NCBI GenBank assembly: GCA_963971285.1
Contig: OZ020255.1
Location: forward strand, 14,838,931 to 14,902,930
Length of the DNA: 64,000 bases
Source: Astropecten irregularis
Taxonomy: Eukaryota > Echinodermata > Asteroidea > Paxillosida > Astropectinidae
Direction: 5' to 3'
In this document: piece by piece, positions 55,130 through 64,000 of the stretch
Layout: each line of letters begins with the position of its first letter
Position numbering within the stretch: position 1 is the first letter of the stretch
Made by a program: the position numbers and the translations under genes
Notes under the pieces: generated by a model
What the model was told of the DNA's origin: nothing
The model's database searches: none
Seen by the model: the letters and a program-made list of their open reading frames with translations, nothing else

Positions 55130-55215
55130 CCATTAAGCCTTTGAGAAAGATAGGATAGAAATGCGTCAGACCCTCAAACATGTTTATTAATTTCATGTGT
55201 GGGTTTGTTGGGCTG
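55130..55215 (+). repeat. Repeat I fragment
   Basis: TTAAGCCTTTGAGAAAGATA and AAATGCGTCAGACCCTCAAA, then CTGATGAGCAGTTTGCAACA, as in other Repeat I copies. Confidence 0.65.
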
Positions 55216-55477
55216 ATGAGCAGTTTGCAACAGTTTATTACATGTACTTGTATATTAGAAGGCTTGTGGATACACCACTGTGCTCTTTTTGTAAGAACTG
55301 TGGTTCTGAAAAAGAACAGTGAGTTTAGACCCGACGTTCAGACAAGTGTGATCTGGTCGTCCTCGTGAGAAAAAACGCCGGACTACACTGGAAGATCGTT
55401 ATTATAGTTATAGGATAAAAATGGGACTGAGCAATTATTGTGTTGGCGCAAAACATACACAGTTCTTTTCTCTTTTG

Positions 55478-55560
55478 GGGCAGAGGCTATGCACTTCATA
55501 AGTCACAAGGATCCACTGTGATGCAACTACTGTTCTATGAACCTATACAAGCAGCAATAC
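55478..55560 (+). pseudogene. Possible PIF1-like helicase remnant
   Basis: A short open frame reads GYALHKSQGSTVMQ, which resembles the late PIF1/RecD helicase motif (A-x-A-L-x-x-HKSQGxT) with two or three residues missing. Such domains occur in Helitron proteins and in cellular PIF1. The flanks do not continue the domain. At most a relic; it could be chance. Confidence 0.3.
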
Positions 55561-55614
55561 GTAACGTGAACACGGTACGGGTGGATGTATTAATTTTTGT
55601 CGCAGCAATTCGGG

Positions 55615-55790
55615 TGGCACTCTCTAAATGCAAAAGAGTGAAAAGCCACTCGTTGAAGAGCCATTATGAAGGACAACTCTTTTTCGAGTTGTCTTCCAGT
55701 CTTTCAGAGTGATGTTTGCATCGTTTTGAGTGATTTTTCACTCTGGTCCAGAGTGAAAACCACTCAAAAAGAGTGAAATAACCACCAGTC
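55615..55790. repeat. Cluster of AGAGTG/CACTCT inverted motifs
   Basis: GCACTCTCTAAATGC, AAAAGAGTGAAAAGCCACTC, GACAACTCTTTTTCGAGTTG, TTTTTCACTCTGG and CACTCAAAAAGAGTG all pair locally. The block ends where a MITE-C copy starts. Confidence 0.55.
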
Positions 55791-55793
55791 GTT

Positions 55794-56155
55794 TTAAAGG
55801 TAGTATCATACTTTGGTAAGAGACCAAAACAGAAATCGGTTCACATACTTACGTATAACTTACAGGGTATGAAGATGGTGGTGGTAGAAACATACCATTA
55901 CAATATTATTGTTCCGCTTGAAATGGTGTATTTATCCAGAAATTAGTAAAACAACGACCGAAAATCTTTTTGACCTTTTAAAAGATCAAAAATAAAAGAG
56001 AAAAGACTACTGTGGCTGTTTTTCACTGTTTCTCAAAACTGAGTGGGCACCGTATGGGATTGAAATTTTTACAGATGACTGTTACTGTATTTGTCTTGAT
56101 ATTTTTGACCATGAATCTGTAAGTTCTTTGATAAAAACCAAAGTATTACCTTTAA
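55794..56155. repeat. Foldback MITE-C copy
   Basis: AAAGGTAGTATCATACTTTGG to AAAAACCAAAGTATTACCTTT. It is very close in sequence to the copy at 48,118. Confidence 0.85.
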
Positions 56156-56247
56156 GCAGCACTATGAAATTGGCCCCTGGTCTGAGTACTTGTCTACAGT
56201 ACGGTATTACTGTTATGCCTATACACTAACAGCTAAATCATTCATGT

Positions 56248-56400
56248 AATCATCAAATAACCACAGGGGAAACTGGCTGAATTATAAGTCATCATTTAAA
56301 AGTGAAAAAAGAAAAATTGACTGGAGCGGGATTCGAACCATCGACCTCCAGAACGCCGCACTCCGTATACCGGCGCTGCTAAATCATACAACTAAACTTT
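56248..56400 (-). repeat. tRNA-derived SINE fragment
   Basis: CATCAAATAACCACAGGGG, then GAGCGGGATTCGAACCATCG. The 3' part is lost and a MITE-C fragment (56,405-56,600) follows. Confidence 0.75.
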
Positions 56401-56404
56401 TCTT

Positions 56405-56600
56405 TAAAGGTACAGTAGGCCTACAGGATTGGAAACATACCCAAAAAGATTTTTGTTTTCATTCACAGATTTACGTATAAGTTTGAGGGTATGAAGATGG
56501 TGCTGGTAGAAACATACTGTTAATCCGCCTGAATTGCTGTATCTATCCAGAAATTAGTAAAACAAACAAACAGTTTTGATCTAGGGGTAAGATCAAGACC
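56405..56600. repeat. Foldback MITE-C fragment
   Basis: AAAGGTACAGTAGGCCTACA, GATGGTGCTGGTAGAAACAT and TTGATCTAGGGGTAAGATCAA at the fold. Confidence 0.6.
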
Positions 56601-56764
56601 CTTCTTATTATAATTTTTCATTTTAAGAAAATTTGAGTCGGGTTTCACTTTTGCTGTTTTATCGTGACTCAGATGTCCGATTGAGCTCAAATTGTCACAG
56701 GTTCATTATTCCATGTACATCTTGGATCAGACAAAATGTGATACTGTTCTGTGACCTGTGAAAT

Positions 56765-56820
56765 GGATTCACGAAATGGAGCCGGAGCCTGAGAGCCTAG
56801 CCGGAGCCGAGAGGTAGGTT
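56765..56820. repeat. GGCTCAGGCTCC foldback fragment
   Basis: GATTCACGAAATGGAGCCGG and GAGCCTAGCCGGAGCC, then AGGTTTGGAAAATGCCCC. It is a deletion derivative of the family. Confidence 0.6.
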
Positions 56821-56829
56821 TGGAAAATG

Positions 56830-57270
56830 CCCCATTGCACGACTCATCATGTATGGAATCAGGAAAACGGTCGGTTAGGGGGCGCCCTATTTTTCTAACT
56901 CGGATAAAAAAATAACCCGCCTGTGGGCGAAGTGACCTTCACTGGTAACCTGCCTAGACAATTATAAACATCGCTTCAAGTGTTGGATACCAATATTTTT
57001 CTTGGTGGCGCTATACAGTGTGCGTTAGAATTGTCGCATTTCGTCATTGATGTGTGGAGTTTACCTGTACAAAATTGCTTATTTTCTGTGTAAGAAAACA
57101 TGGTGAAAACATGGAAAGCCATTGACATTTGCATTGAAGGTATTTACTATTTCTAAATACTTTTTTGTGTGTATATTAGATGACAAAATCAAGAATTCTT
57201 AGTGGTAATTACAACTGTAAGTGTAAGTGTTGGTGTTAACGTTAGTTGTTAGTGTTACTTGCCTAGATTT
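56830..57270. other. Intergenic spacer
   Basis: No exon or matched repeat was seen. Confidence 0.35.
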
Positions 57271-57280
57271 AACGTTACAT

Positions 57281-57502
57281 GGGGCCTTTACGAAATAAGG
57301 CTTGAGGCTAGGCTTATGATTTATTTTGCTACTGCCGTTTTGTGTCCTAAATGAAAGGAAGGGCTTGAGGCACATGGCGAAGCTGGAGTCTTTCTTCTGC
57401 TTCCTCGTGTTGCCCAATCCCTTCGTTTTGTGAGCCTCAAAATTAATGGCGGTAGCAAAATTAGTGCCAAGCCTAGCCTCAAGCCAGGTTTCGTAAAGGC
57501 CC
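57281..57502. repeat. GCTTGAGGCTAGGCTTA foldback copy
   Basis: GGGGCCTTTACGAAATAAGG opens and CAGGTTTCGTAAAGGCCC closes the copy. Inner CTACTGCCGTTTTGTG pairs with AATGGCGGTAGC. The ends are intact. Confidence 0.85.
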
Positions 57503-58390
57503 ATGGATGACTTCATACACAGCCCAGTAAATCATGGTATAGGTAGGCCGGTTACGTACATTTGTTTCTCATGCAGTTGCATTATGACTATTGCTTGATT
57601 TACACTAGTCACTAGCACACCGTTCCTATAGTTCAGCGCGGAGTGACGTTATTCCAACTCGCCGACCTTGGATTTCGAGCCGATGAAAACAAAGCATGAT
57701 TAAGTTGTCATGGTTGTAGTTTGTACAGATTTTACGACAAAAAGCTGCCAGAATTGTTTAATCTTAGTATACGGTATATACTTCAAGCTTCAAAGAAGGA
57801 TTATTGTCTGAGGAAAAACTATGACTCGACAATGAAAGTCGTGCAGAACACGATTTCTGCTTCTTGACAAAAATATTTGGAAAACAATTCTCGACGACGG
57901 GCGGTTTGTGCGTGATTTGTCCGTAGTTTGCGCCATCTACACGTTAGTTTCCATCGGTTCATTCGGTTGTCAAGTTATGAGAATGAAAGTACCTGGATGT
58001 CCGCGCTGATCTATAGGCCCTAATTATTAGGCCTATTATAATGTAAGGGTGTTCCTGTAGTTTCAGACACCTGAAAGAAAAACAGGGAATTATCTTGATT
58101 TAAAATTTATGAGCTGAGTTTCATCCCAAACATTCTGAGAAGAGATGGAGCAAATTTTCAAGCCGATGTCTTAACTGTTTGACTTTGAGACTTTGTTGTC
58201 ATTTGCGGACATTTTCTGTGCAAGTACCGTGAAGTACAATATACTTTTTTTTACAAAATGTCGAACTCTATCACTTGTATCAGTCTATGGGATTCTCTGG
58301 GGCGGCAGATCGACTGCAGGCCTTGATTTTTAAGGAGAGTGATCACTCTCACTCTCTTCCGCTCTCCTGCACGTGACGTCACTTGACAGC
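57503..58390. other. Intergenic, nothing recognised
   Basis: Moderately GC sequence with no repeat family match. A 5' untranslated exon of SCAP could lie here or further downstream, but nothing proves it. Confidence 0.3.
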
Positions 58391-58395
58391 TTATC

Positions 58396-58580
58396 GGCCA
58401 TTTTGGACGGCACGCGTACTTACGCACGCATGTGCGTGGTACCAGACAGCATGAGCAGCAGCATCATATGCACGCACTTCTGCGTGCACGTCTGATTGAT
58501 TTGCGAATGCATGTGGGTTACATGTATTCACTGTACGTACGTGCATTATACACGTGTTCAGCGTTGCCGTCCAAAATGGC
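58396..58580. mobile_element. 185-bp foldback with GCCATTTTGGACGGCA ends
   Basis: GGCCATTTTGGACGGCACGC on the left and GCGTTGCCGTCCAAAATGGC on the right. The interior is alternating CGCACG/TGCGTG sequence. CACGTGA motifs lie just outside on both sides. Confidence 0.75.
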
Positions 58581-58659
58581 TTCCTGATCACGTGACTGCA
58601 CGTCCTCTATAGACCCTTAGTTTGGTTCTGCTTCCAAAGTGAAATTTGTGACTTTCAAG

Positions 58660-58890
58660 AAATCATCAAATAACCACAAGAGAAACTGACTGAATTTAAA
58701 GACATTGAAAAGTGAACAAAGAAAAATTTACTGGAGCAGGATTCGATCCAGCGACCTCCTGAATACCGTACAGGTGCTCTACCAACTGAGCTATCCAGCC
58801 CTACATTGGTGGTGTTCCCAATAGTCAATTATCTTTGTTCGTTTGGCAGTCAGAAGCCATGAAACCATGCACACACTACCATATCCCAAG
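58660..58890 (-). repeat. tRNA-derived SINE, most complete copy
   Basis: CATCAAATAACCACAAGAG, GAGCAGGATTCGATCCAGCG, TCTACCAACTGAGCTATCCA and CAATTATCTTTGTTCGTTTG are in the usual order. On the minus strand the tRNA-like head has A and B boxes, but its ends do not form a proper acceptor stem, so it is not a tRNA gene. Confidence 0.85.
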
Positions 58891-59002
58891 GATCATTTTA
58901 TTGATACACGCAGCTAACATTGCTGCAATCTGGGAACGGTACATGGGGGATCACTCATAGAGGATGCGGCTTTTTGATTAATATAATATAATTAATATAA
59001 CA

Positions 59003-59105
59003 GTATGTTGCTACCAGCACACTCTTCATACCCTGAAAGTTATACACATACGTAAATCTGTGAACATTTCTCTTTGGGTACCAATCCTGTACTGTACCTT
59101 TAAAA
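59003..59105. repeat. Foldback MITE-C fragment
   Basis: GTTGCTACCAGCACACTCTT, ATACGTAAATCTGTGAACAT and CTGTACTGTACCTTTAAA are one end of the family. Confidence 0.55.
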
Positions 59106-59109
59106 TCAT

Positions 59110-59570
59110 TTTACAGAGGAACCATCCAGTCGTAGAAGTAGGTCCATGCATAATTATGCATTGTATGTACCGGTACATGTACACATCATGTAATGACTGC
59201 GCCCAAGTGGAAATATTTGCTGAATTGTTCAAATTTCCCACTAGTTCATGTACCTTCTGCATCTTTATATGAAAGATGTGTGGCCTTTTATTCCATCGCA
59301 AACCATTTTTTATTCACCAAAGTACGGTAATCAAACCATCAATTGGCATTTTATTACATATGAAGTATAATTCTGTGTGATTTAGTACCGTACGTACAAT
59401 GTATAATAATTTTAACCTTGAATGTTGCTTGTCATTTATGATAATCACTCACTTATCAGTTGTAGTTAATCTGCCATTATTTACTGAATGTCTATGAAAT
59501 TGACTGACCCCCCCCCCCCCTACCCAACACACACATATAATGAAAAAATGATTTCAAGGATTTTTGGATT
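59110..59570. other. Intergenic spacer with poly-C run
   Basis: ACATGTAC-type runs and a poly-C tract near 59,508-59,520. No exon was recognised. Confidence 0.35.
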
Positions 59571-59574
59571 GCTG

Positions 59575-59785
59575 GGCCCTTTTCCAAACCTCGGCTCAGG
59601 CTCCGGCTCCGGCTCCAGCTCCATTTCTTGAGTCAATTTTAAAATAACGGGTATCAACATAGAGATCAAAGTACATTTTGGTTTGAAAAGGAAAACGGAG
59701 CTTCAGCTTCAATGAAAACCCACAACCTCTATTTTCAGCATATGGATGACGGAGCCGGAGCCGAGGTTTGGAAAAGGGCTCTGGT
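59575..59785. repeat. GGCTCAGGCTCC foldback copy
   Basis: GGGCCCTTTTCCAAACCTCGG opens and CCGAGGTTTGGAAAAGGGC closes. The interior matches other copies (CAAAGTACATTTTGG, CAGCATATGGATGACGGAG), but the outermost ends differ: CCAAACCTCG in place of ACGAAACGGAGG. Confidence 0.8.
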
Positions 59786-59789
59786 CATG

Positions 59790-60200
59790 TTTGCTTGCGT
59801 GCAGTTAAAGGAATATGTTAGAATTACTTGACAATGCACATGTATACATACATACAAAATAAACCAGTGTGAAATCAATGCCCCAATTGTCCAACCGTTA
59901 AGCTACTCCCAAACTGTCTCGTAATTTATTACAGTAAATGCAGTGTAATGTAATTTACATAAAATTACTTCCTTTGTCTTTTACACTTTTAGTTTGAGCA
60001 ATTTACTTCCAATGAAATTGGAACAAGTACAGTATGTTGCATGTGCTAACATGTACAAGATTTCTGATATTGCACGTGTTTACATGTACATGTGTACATG
60101 TTTCTATATTACACAAAGGAATCTTTGACCTGTTCTGATGCTAAAGTACCGGTATTATTAATTTTACCCTGGATTTCAGACTACTTGTTTTGGAAAGTGC
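59790..60200. other. Intergenic spacer
   Basis: Palindromic ACATGTACATGTGTACATG microsatellite-like sequence near 60,080-60,105. Otherwise featureless. Confidence 0.35.
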
Positions 60201-60203
60201 CAA

Positions 60204-60371
60204 GGGTCAATTTCACAAAGCCTTTGATCGATTGTAACTTGAGTTATGAAGGATAACCCATTATCATTGTATCCTATGTACAGTACTAGGGCTTCAATGC
60301 ATCATACATGTAAGTCCTATGATTGATAGTAAGTCAATGTAAGTTAAGATGAGTTTGGTGAAATTGGCCCC
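60204..60371. repeat. Foldback MITE-A copy
   Basis: GGGTCAATTTCACAAAGCC to GATGAGTTTGGTGAAATTGG. An internal duplication, GTAAGTCAATGTAAGTTAAG, makes it longer than usual. Confidence 0.8.
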
Positions 60372-60374
60372 AGG

Positions 60375-61260
60375 TACGCTGTCCATTCCTTATGGGGTAC
60401 CATACTACCATTCATGCAACTTGAGGTCAGAATTGGTCATTATCCATATCTGACACAAAGTACAATACCACTATCTCCAGGTGCACATCGGGTAGACAGG
60501 TAACAAGGTCCCATTATTTGAGTTTGGGAATTGCCCAATAAATATCAAACCCTTGATCGGCTGTTATCAAACCCAATTGTTCTTCAGATACAAGCACAAA
60601 GTATACTGTTAGTTGCAGAAAGTATACATGTACACTAGGTCTGTATTTTCACGTGGATTGGCCAATGCAGTGTATGAACTCCTAGTTACCGGTACCTGCT
60701 CTAGTGCTCTCACATGTAGTGTAATTGGCAGGAGGACCGAACTTCATCAGTTGTGTGTCTTTTTAGAGCTGAAGTTTTGTGATTGTGTACTAGCTAGACA
60801 GAGATGTGTGATGTGCAATTTGCATATTGAGCTACTCAGTTACATGTACATGTACTTGCAACTCGGACCTCAACACTTCTCCAACTGAATTTCTTCCTGT
60901 ATCTGTGTTAACCGGACTTCCAACACATCTCTTGTGTTGTTAATTGAATGCACCTGTTCACTTTGATGCACCTGTTCAAAAGTGACTGAATCTGTACCCA
61001 ATGAATCACCTTTTGAAGAGAACTGAATTTCTGTTGTTTCTCCATAAGTTTGTTACAATTTTTGAGATATGGAGACGCATGTGGCTGTCTAGTAGTATGA
61101 GATTGAAAAACCGGTACGTAAGTTGTTGTTGGTATCAACTATCAAACCTTTTACTTTTTTCATGTTTCAAAGTTTAAGCATTATTGTTTAAGCATTTTGA
61201 CCATAGCAGGATCTTTCTCAATGGCTAACCCTAACGACCACCTTTGATCATGCCTACCAT
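60375..61260. other. Intergenic region upstream of SCAP
   Basis: No coding exon was recognised. It may contain the SCAP promoter and first non-coding exon. Confidence 0.3.
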
Positions 61261-61261
61261 T

Positions 61262-61495
61262 CTCACACCCCTTTGACCCCTTCCCTTGGCCTCACTTGCC
61301 CACCTCTATCCTCTGATTTCCCAGCCTCATTGCATGCTTTCCCTGTTTCCCTGGTTACACTGTCCAACTTTGTTTCAATCCTCTCATCCATTATGTCTAT
61401 CTTTATTTGCATGTTCTTGTCATTAGCCTTTGAGAAAGATCCTGCTGGGATCAAAACGTCAGGCCTTCCTAACTCCAAGCATATTGTGAGTTAAC
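61262..61495 (+). repeat. Repeat I, long copy
   Basis: CCTCACTTGCCCACCTCTAT, TTCCCAGCCTCATTGCATGC, CATGTTCTTGTCATTAGCC, GAGAAAGATCCTGCTGGGAT and CTTCCTAACTCCAAGCAT. It ends about 100 bases before the first SCAP exon. Confidence 0.75.
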
Positions 61496-61597
61496 TTAAA
61501 AGTGGCCTAATTCCTCCTAGAACGGAGAAGAACTGCCGGTCAATTTCGAAACGGTGCCTAACCACACTCACAAAATGTTCGTGTCTTTTTTTTTCAG

Positions 61598-61703
61598 AAA
61601 TCAAGAAATCCGTCACATCAGGTGCTGCTTCTCGGATCCAAGTCAGCCCAAGGAATTGAAAGATGCCCTCAGAAGACCAAGACCAAGACGATACATAGTA
61701 GTC
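61598..61703 (+). other. Probable 5' UTR part of the SCAP first coding exon
   Basis: A strong acceptor (T9 then CAG at 61,595-61,597) precedes this stretch, suggesting at least one non-coding exon upstream. There is no in-frame stop between 61,598 and the ATG at 61,704, so a longer N-terminus cannot be excluded. Family alignment favours the ATG. Confidence 0.5.
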
Positions 61704-63295
61704 ATGGTTGTGGAAAGGCTTAAGTGCTTGGTGGCAGACGCCTTCTACAGGCATGGGCAGTTCTGTAGTGCTCATCCATGGCCCATCATCTCCTTTGTAT
61801 GTGCAGTTATCCTCATATCCAGGTAAGAAATTATTCAAAAAGAATCTATTAGTACAGTATATGGGGTTTACGAAATGGAGGCTCCAGCGCAGGCTCCGGC
61901 GTAGACTCTGACACAGGCTCAGACTTAGGCTCTACATGTAGATCTGGCTCAGGCTCGGACTCGTTCTCAGGCTCATTCTCCGGATCAGGATCAGGCTCAG
62001 GCTCCATTTCGTGAATCCATTCTAAAAATCGGGTATCAAAATAGAGGCTTTTTGGCTGCAGTTCGGAAGGAGATGAATTCTCTGGTTTGAATTTAAGGAA
62101 AACAGAGCTTCAACTTCAATGGAAAACCACAACCTATATTTTTGGCATATGGATGACAGAGCTGGAGCCCGAGCCCGAGCCGCCATCTGCGTTTCGTAAA
62201 CCCCAAGTGTCTGACCCGTGACATTTTTACATAACATCCTCAAAATAATTTTACCAGTATTGGATATTCTTCTTCAATATGTGTTAAATGAGCAGTTTAA
62301 TGCATTGTGTCTGTTGGTGTGATAATAGAGTTGGTAGTAATGCAGTTTAATATTGAATGACAATGTACAGAGACAATCATCTGTACATCCATGTAGACCT
62401 TTCTCAGACATGCACGACGAAAATGAATTTTAAAAAGACAACAATTTACTTGCCTGTGGATCAGTTCTATTCATAAACACACTTCTGCAGTTTCAATGTA
62501 TATATCTTCAAATGTCTGTCAGGGGCTCATGTATATTTTCCGTATTAAAGTCAAATAAAGGCAACAAATAAAATTCCAGTTGCATGTACTATGTAAGGTT
62601 GGAAAGGTGGGTCGCTATTAACATAAAGTGTATTTCACAAGTACCTGTTTTGTATTCATATTTCACTACATGCACACAGTGTTTTGTTTGTTCTGAACTA
62701 TGTAAATATTTGATATCTATCTTGGGTCCATTTCCCCCTTTGGTGTAGAATAACTAGAATTACATCTAGTGTTCTAGCCACGCTGTTCGCCGATCGGAAC
62801 CGCACCGTTCGGGACAACCGGCATTGAGCCTTTCCCACTGGCACTCGAGATGAAAAATCATGTTAAAATACATTATAAAATGTATTAACTTTAAAAACTT
62901 TAAAAGCCATTATAAGCCTTTATAAGTGCGTCCCAGGACCAGTGGCCGTGAGGGTCAAGAGCTCCGCTCGCTACGCTTCGCAATTTGTAGTAAATTTAGC
63001 CGGCACTCAAATTGTGCTAGCTTCATTATAACCCTGATTACATGTATACATGTACATAATTCCATTGGATTGGGTCATGCTTCTTGACTGTATCAAACTC
63101 AAATGTTATACGTCTACACATGGTGAATGATCATTTCCACCCTTTGTTTGTAGCTATCCCATAGTGAACCTTCCCTTGCCTGGGACTGCACCTTTGGAGT
63201 TTTCCTCACCCATGCAAGGGTTCTCGGTGCCTCTTCTACGTTCAAAGGGACCCATACAAGATCCAGGTGTGGAAGGCATCGTTGCTCCAAGATGG
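61704..63295 (+). CDS. SCAP: SREBP cleavage-activating protein (SCAP), first two coding exons, partial
   Basis: SCAP is a polytopic ER membrane protein that senses sterols and escorts SREBP to the Golgi for cleavage. Exon 1 is 61704-61822 and exon 2 is 63154-63295; the codon AG|C joins them and GTAAGA follows at 63,296. The 87 residues fit the SCAP N-terminus: VERLKCLVADAFYRHGQFCS resembles the amphipathic start of vertebrate SCAP, residues about 27-43 form the first membrane helix (WPIISFVCAVILISSYP), and NLPLPGTAPLEF matches the conserved lumenal segment (LPLPGTGPVEF in vertebrates). The sterol-sensing domain and WD repeats would be outside the window. The start ATG is chosen by family alignment. 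The gene points away from phenoloxidase. Confidence 0.85.
61866..62206. repeat. GGCTCAGGCTCC foldback, expanded copy
   Basis: It lies in SCAP intron 1. GGGGTTTACGAAATGGAGGC opens and GTTTCGTAAACCCC closes it. One arm has an expanded run of GGCTCAGGCTC hexamers of about 120 bases; the other arm has only a few, so the arms are unequal. Confidence 0.85.
62210..63150. other. SCAP intron 1, remainder
   Basis: Mostly unmatched AT-rich sequence. A GC-richer patch near 62,770-63,000 contains GCACCGTTCGGGACAACCGG and CTCCGCTCGCTACGCTTCG but no repeat or exon that I could confirm. Confidence 0.35.
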
Positions 63296-63351
63296 GTAAG
63301 AATGTTGTCCCTGGTTCACATCCAAACGGCAGTATTAATGTGCTCTCATCA

Positions 63352-63595
63352 GGGACCAATTTGATAGAGCTGCATTAAGCACCAACATTTGTTAAGGCAC
63401 CCAAAACCTTGGTAACTAAAATCAGTATGCCAGCAAAAACTCCTTATGAATGTTATGCTCTGCAAACAATGGCCGAATACAAGTCAAAAGCAGTAAACAT
63501 CACATGAAAATTTGGTTGGTGATCCTGTTTGATCAAAGAAGACTTTTTGTGTTCAAGTAAATTTTGTACTTACGCAGCGCTATGAAATTGGCCCC
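63352..63595. repeat. Foldback MITE-B copy
   Basis: GGGACCAATTTGATAGAGCT to GCAGCGCTATGAAATTGGCCCC, beginning 57 bases after the donor of SCAP exon 2. The left end has decayed more than the right. Confidence 0.8.
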
Positions 63596-63599
63596 TGAT

Positions 63600-64000
63600 G
63601 TGTTTGGGTAGCTGAGAAAGTTCTTAGACAACATTTTACCACCTGTAGGTTTTAAATTTTCATCCCTAATGCTCTCTAATGCGGTTAAATTCATTCTATG
63701 CCTCACTTTTGCTAGTCATTTTTGGGAGCAGTAGAATCTGTTGCTTTTTCTTTTGTCCTTTAAACTTTATAATATACTGAAGATATATATTGTTTGCAAA
63801 CATATGGAATACATGTAATTATTGATCTTATTGATTGATTATTCTCAGACATACAGACATACATGTATGAAGGATGTTTCTTTGTTTTTCTTTTTTCAAA
63901 AATGTTGCATGGATAACAGTTACTGTGTGTACATGTACTGTATACGTATCCATGTGCACCACATGTGTACATATAATTTACATGTGTATGAAGTGAGAAA
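63600..64000. other. SCAP intron 2, nothing recognised
   Basis: AT-rich with ACATGTAC-type runs. The next SCAP exon is beyond the window. Confidence 0.4.

Noticed and set aside
58735-58802. tRNA gene on the minus strand
   Set aside because: A and B boxes are present, but the acceptor stem does not pair properly, and the same head with the same non-tRNA tail recurs many times. It is a SINE.
61708-61911. + strand ORF in another frame over SCAP exon 1
   Set aside because: It reads through the GTAAGA donor into a foldback; the SCAP frame has clear family support.

Overview
This is a piece of an animal nuclear genome. Genes are split into many short exons by GT-AG introns, coding density is low, and more than a third of the sequence is short interspersed, inverted or tandem repeats. 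The integrin beta, arthropod-type phenoloxidase and SCAP homologues, together with the style of the repeats (frequent ACATGTAC runs, many palindromic foldback elements), suggest a marine invertebrate deuterostome. An echinoderm such as a sea star is my best guess, but it rests on repeat style and not on a marker gene.

Layout. (1) 1-~1,760: the last coding exon of an unidentified membrane protein on the + strand, then its probable 3' UTR. (2) ~1,800-8,842: repeats, AT-rich spacer and a SINE-derived tandem array. (3) 8,843-38,996, minus strand: a complete integrin beta gene. I could join 22 coding exons in frame into 803 residues, from signal peptide to NPxY tail. Its introns carry most of the repeats in the window, and intron 1 alone is about 11.4 kb. 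A possible 3.4-kb transposon-like unit with exon-like pieces (34,519-37,943) lies in intron 1. (4) 38,997-46,158: intergenic, dominated by a 3.4-kb composite element with ~129-bp tandem repeats, plus a hAT-type MITE and other inverted-repeat elements. (5) 46,159-53,483, minus strand: a complete eight-exon arthropod-type prophenoloxidase/hemocyanin-superfamily gene of 696 residues with all six copper histidines, a TATA box and a poly(A) signal. (6) 53,500-61,600: intergenic, with a LINE 3' fragment interrupted by a hAT-like MITE, a possible PIF1-helicase remnant and many foldbacks. (7) 61,598-63,295, plus strand: the first two coding exons of SCAP (SREBP cleavage-activating protein), cut by the window end.

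The genes do not form an operon or an obvious pathway. Integrin beta (cell adhesion), prophenoloxidase (oxidative immunity/melanisation) and SCAP (sterol sensing) are independent neighbours. Integrin and phenoloxidase point the same way, about 7 kb apart; phenoloxidase and SCAP are divergent, about 8 kb apart. The most notable items are the intact phenoloxidase gene, and the observation that several otherwise different foldback families end in the same kind of terminal motif (a G-run, a short spacer, then ATTTCAYRAA or TTACGAAA), as if one machinery moved them all.
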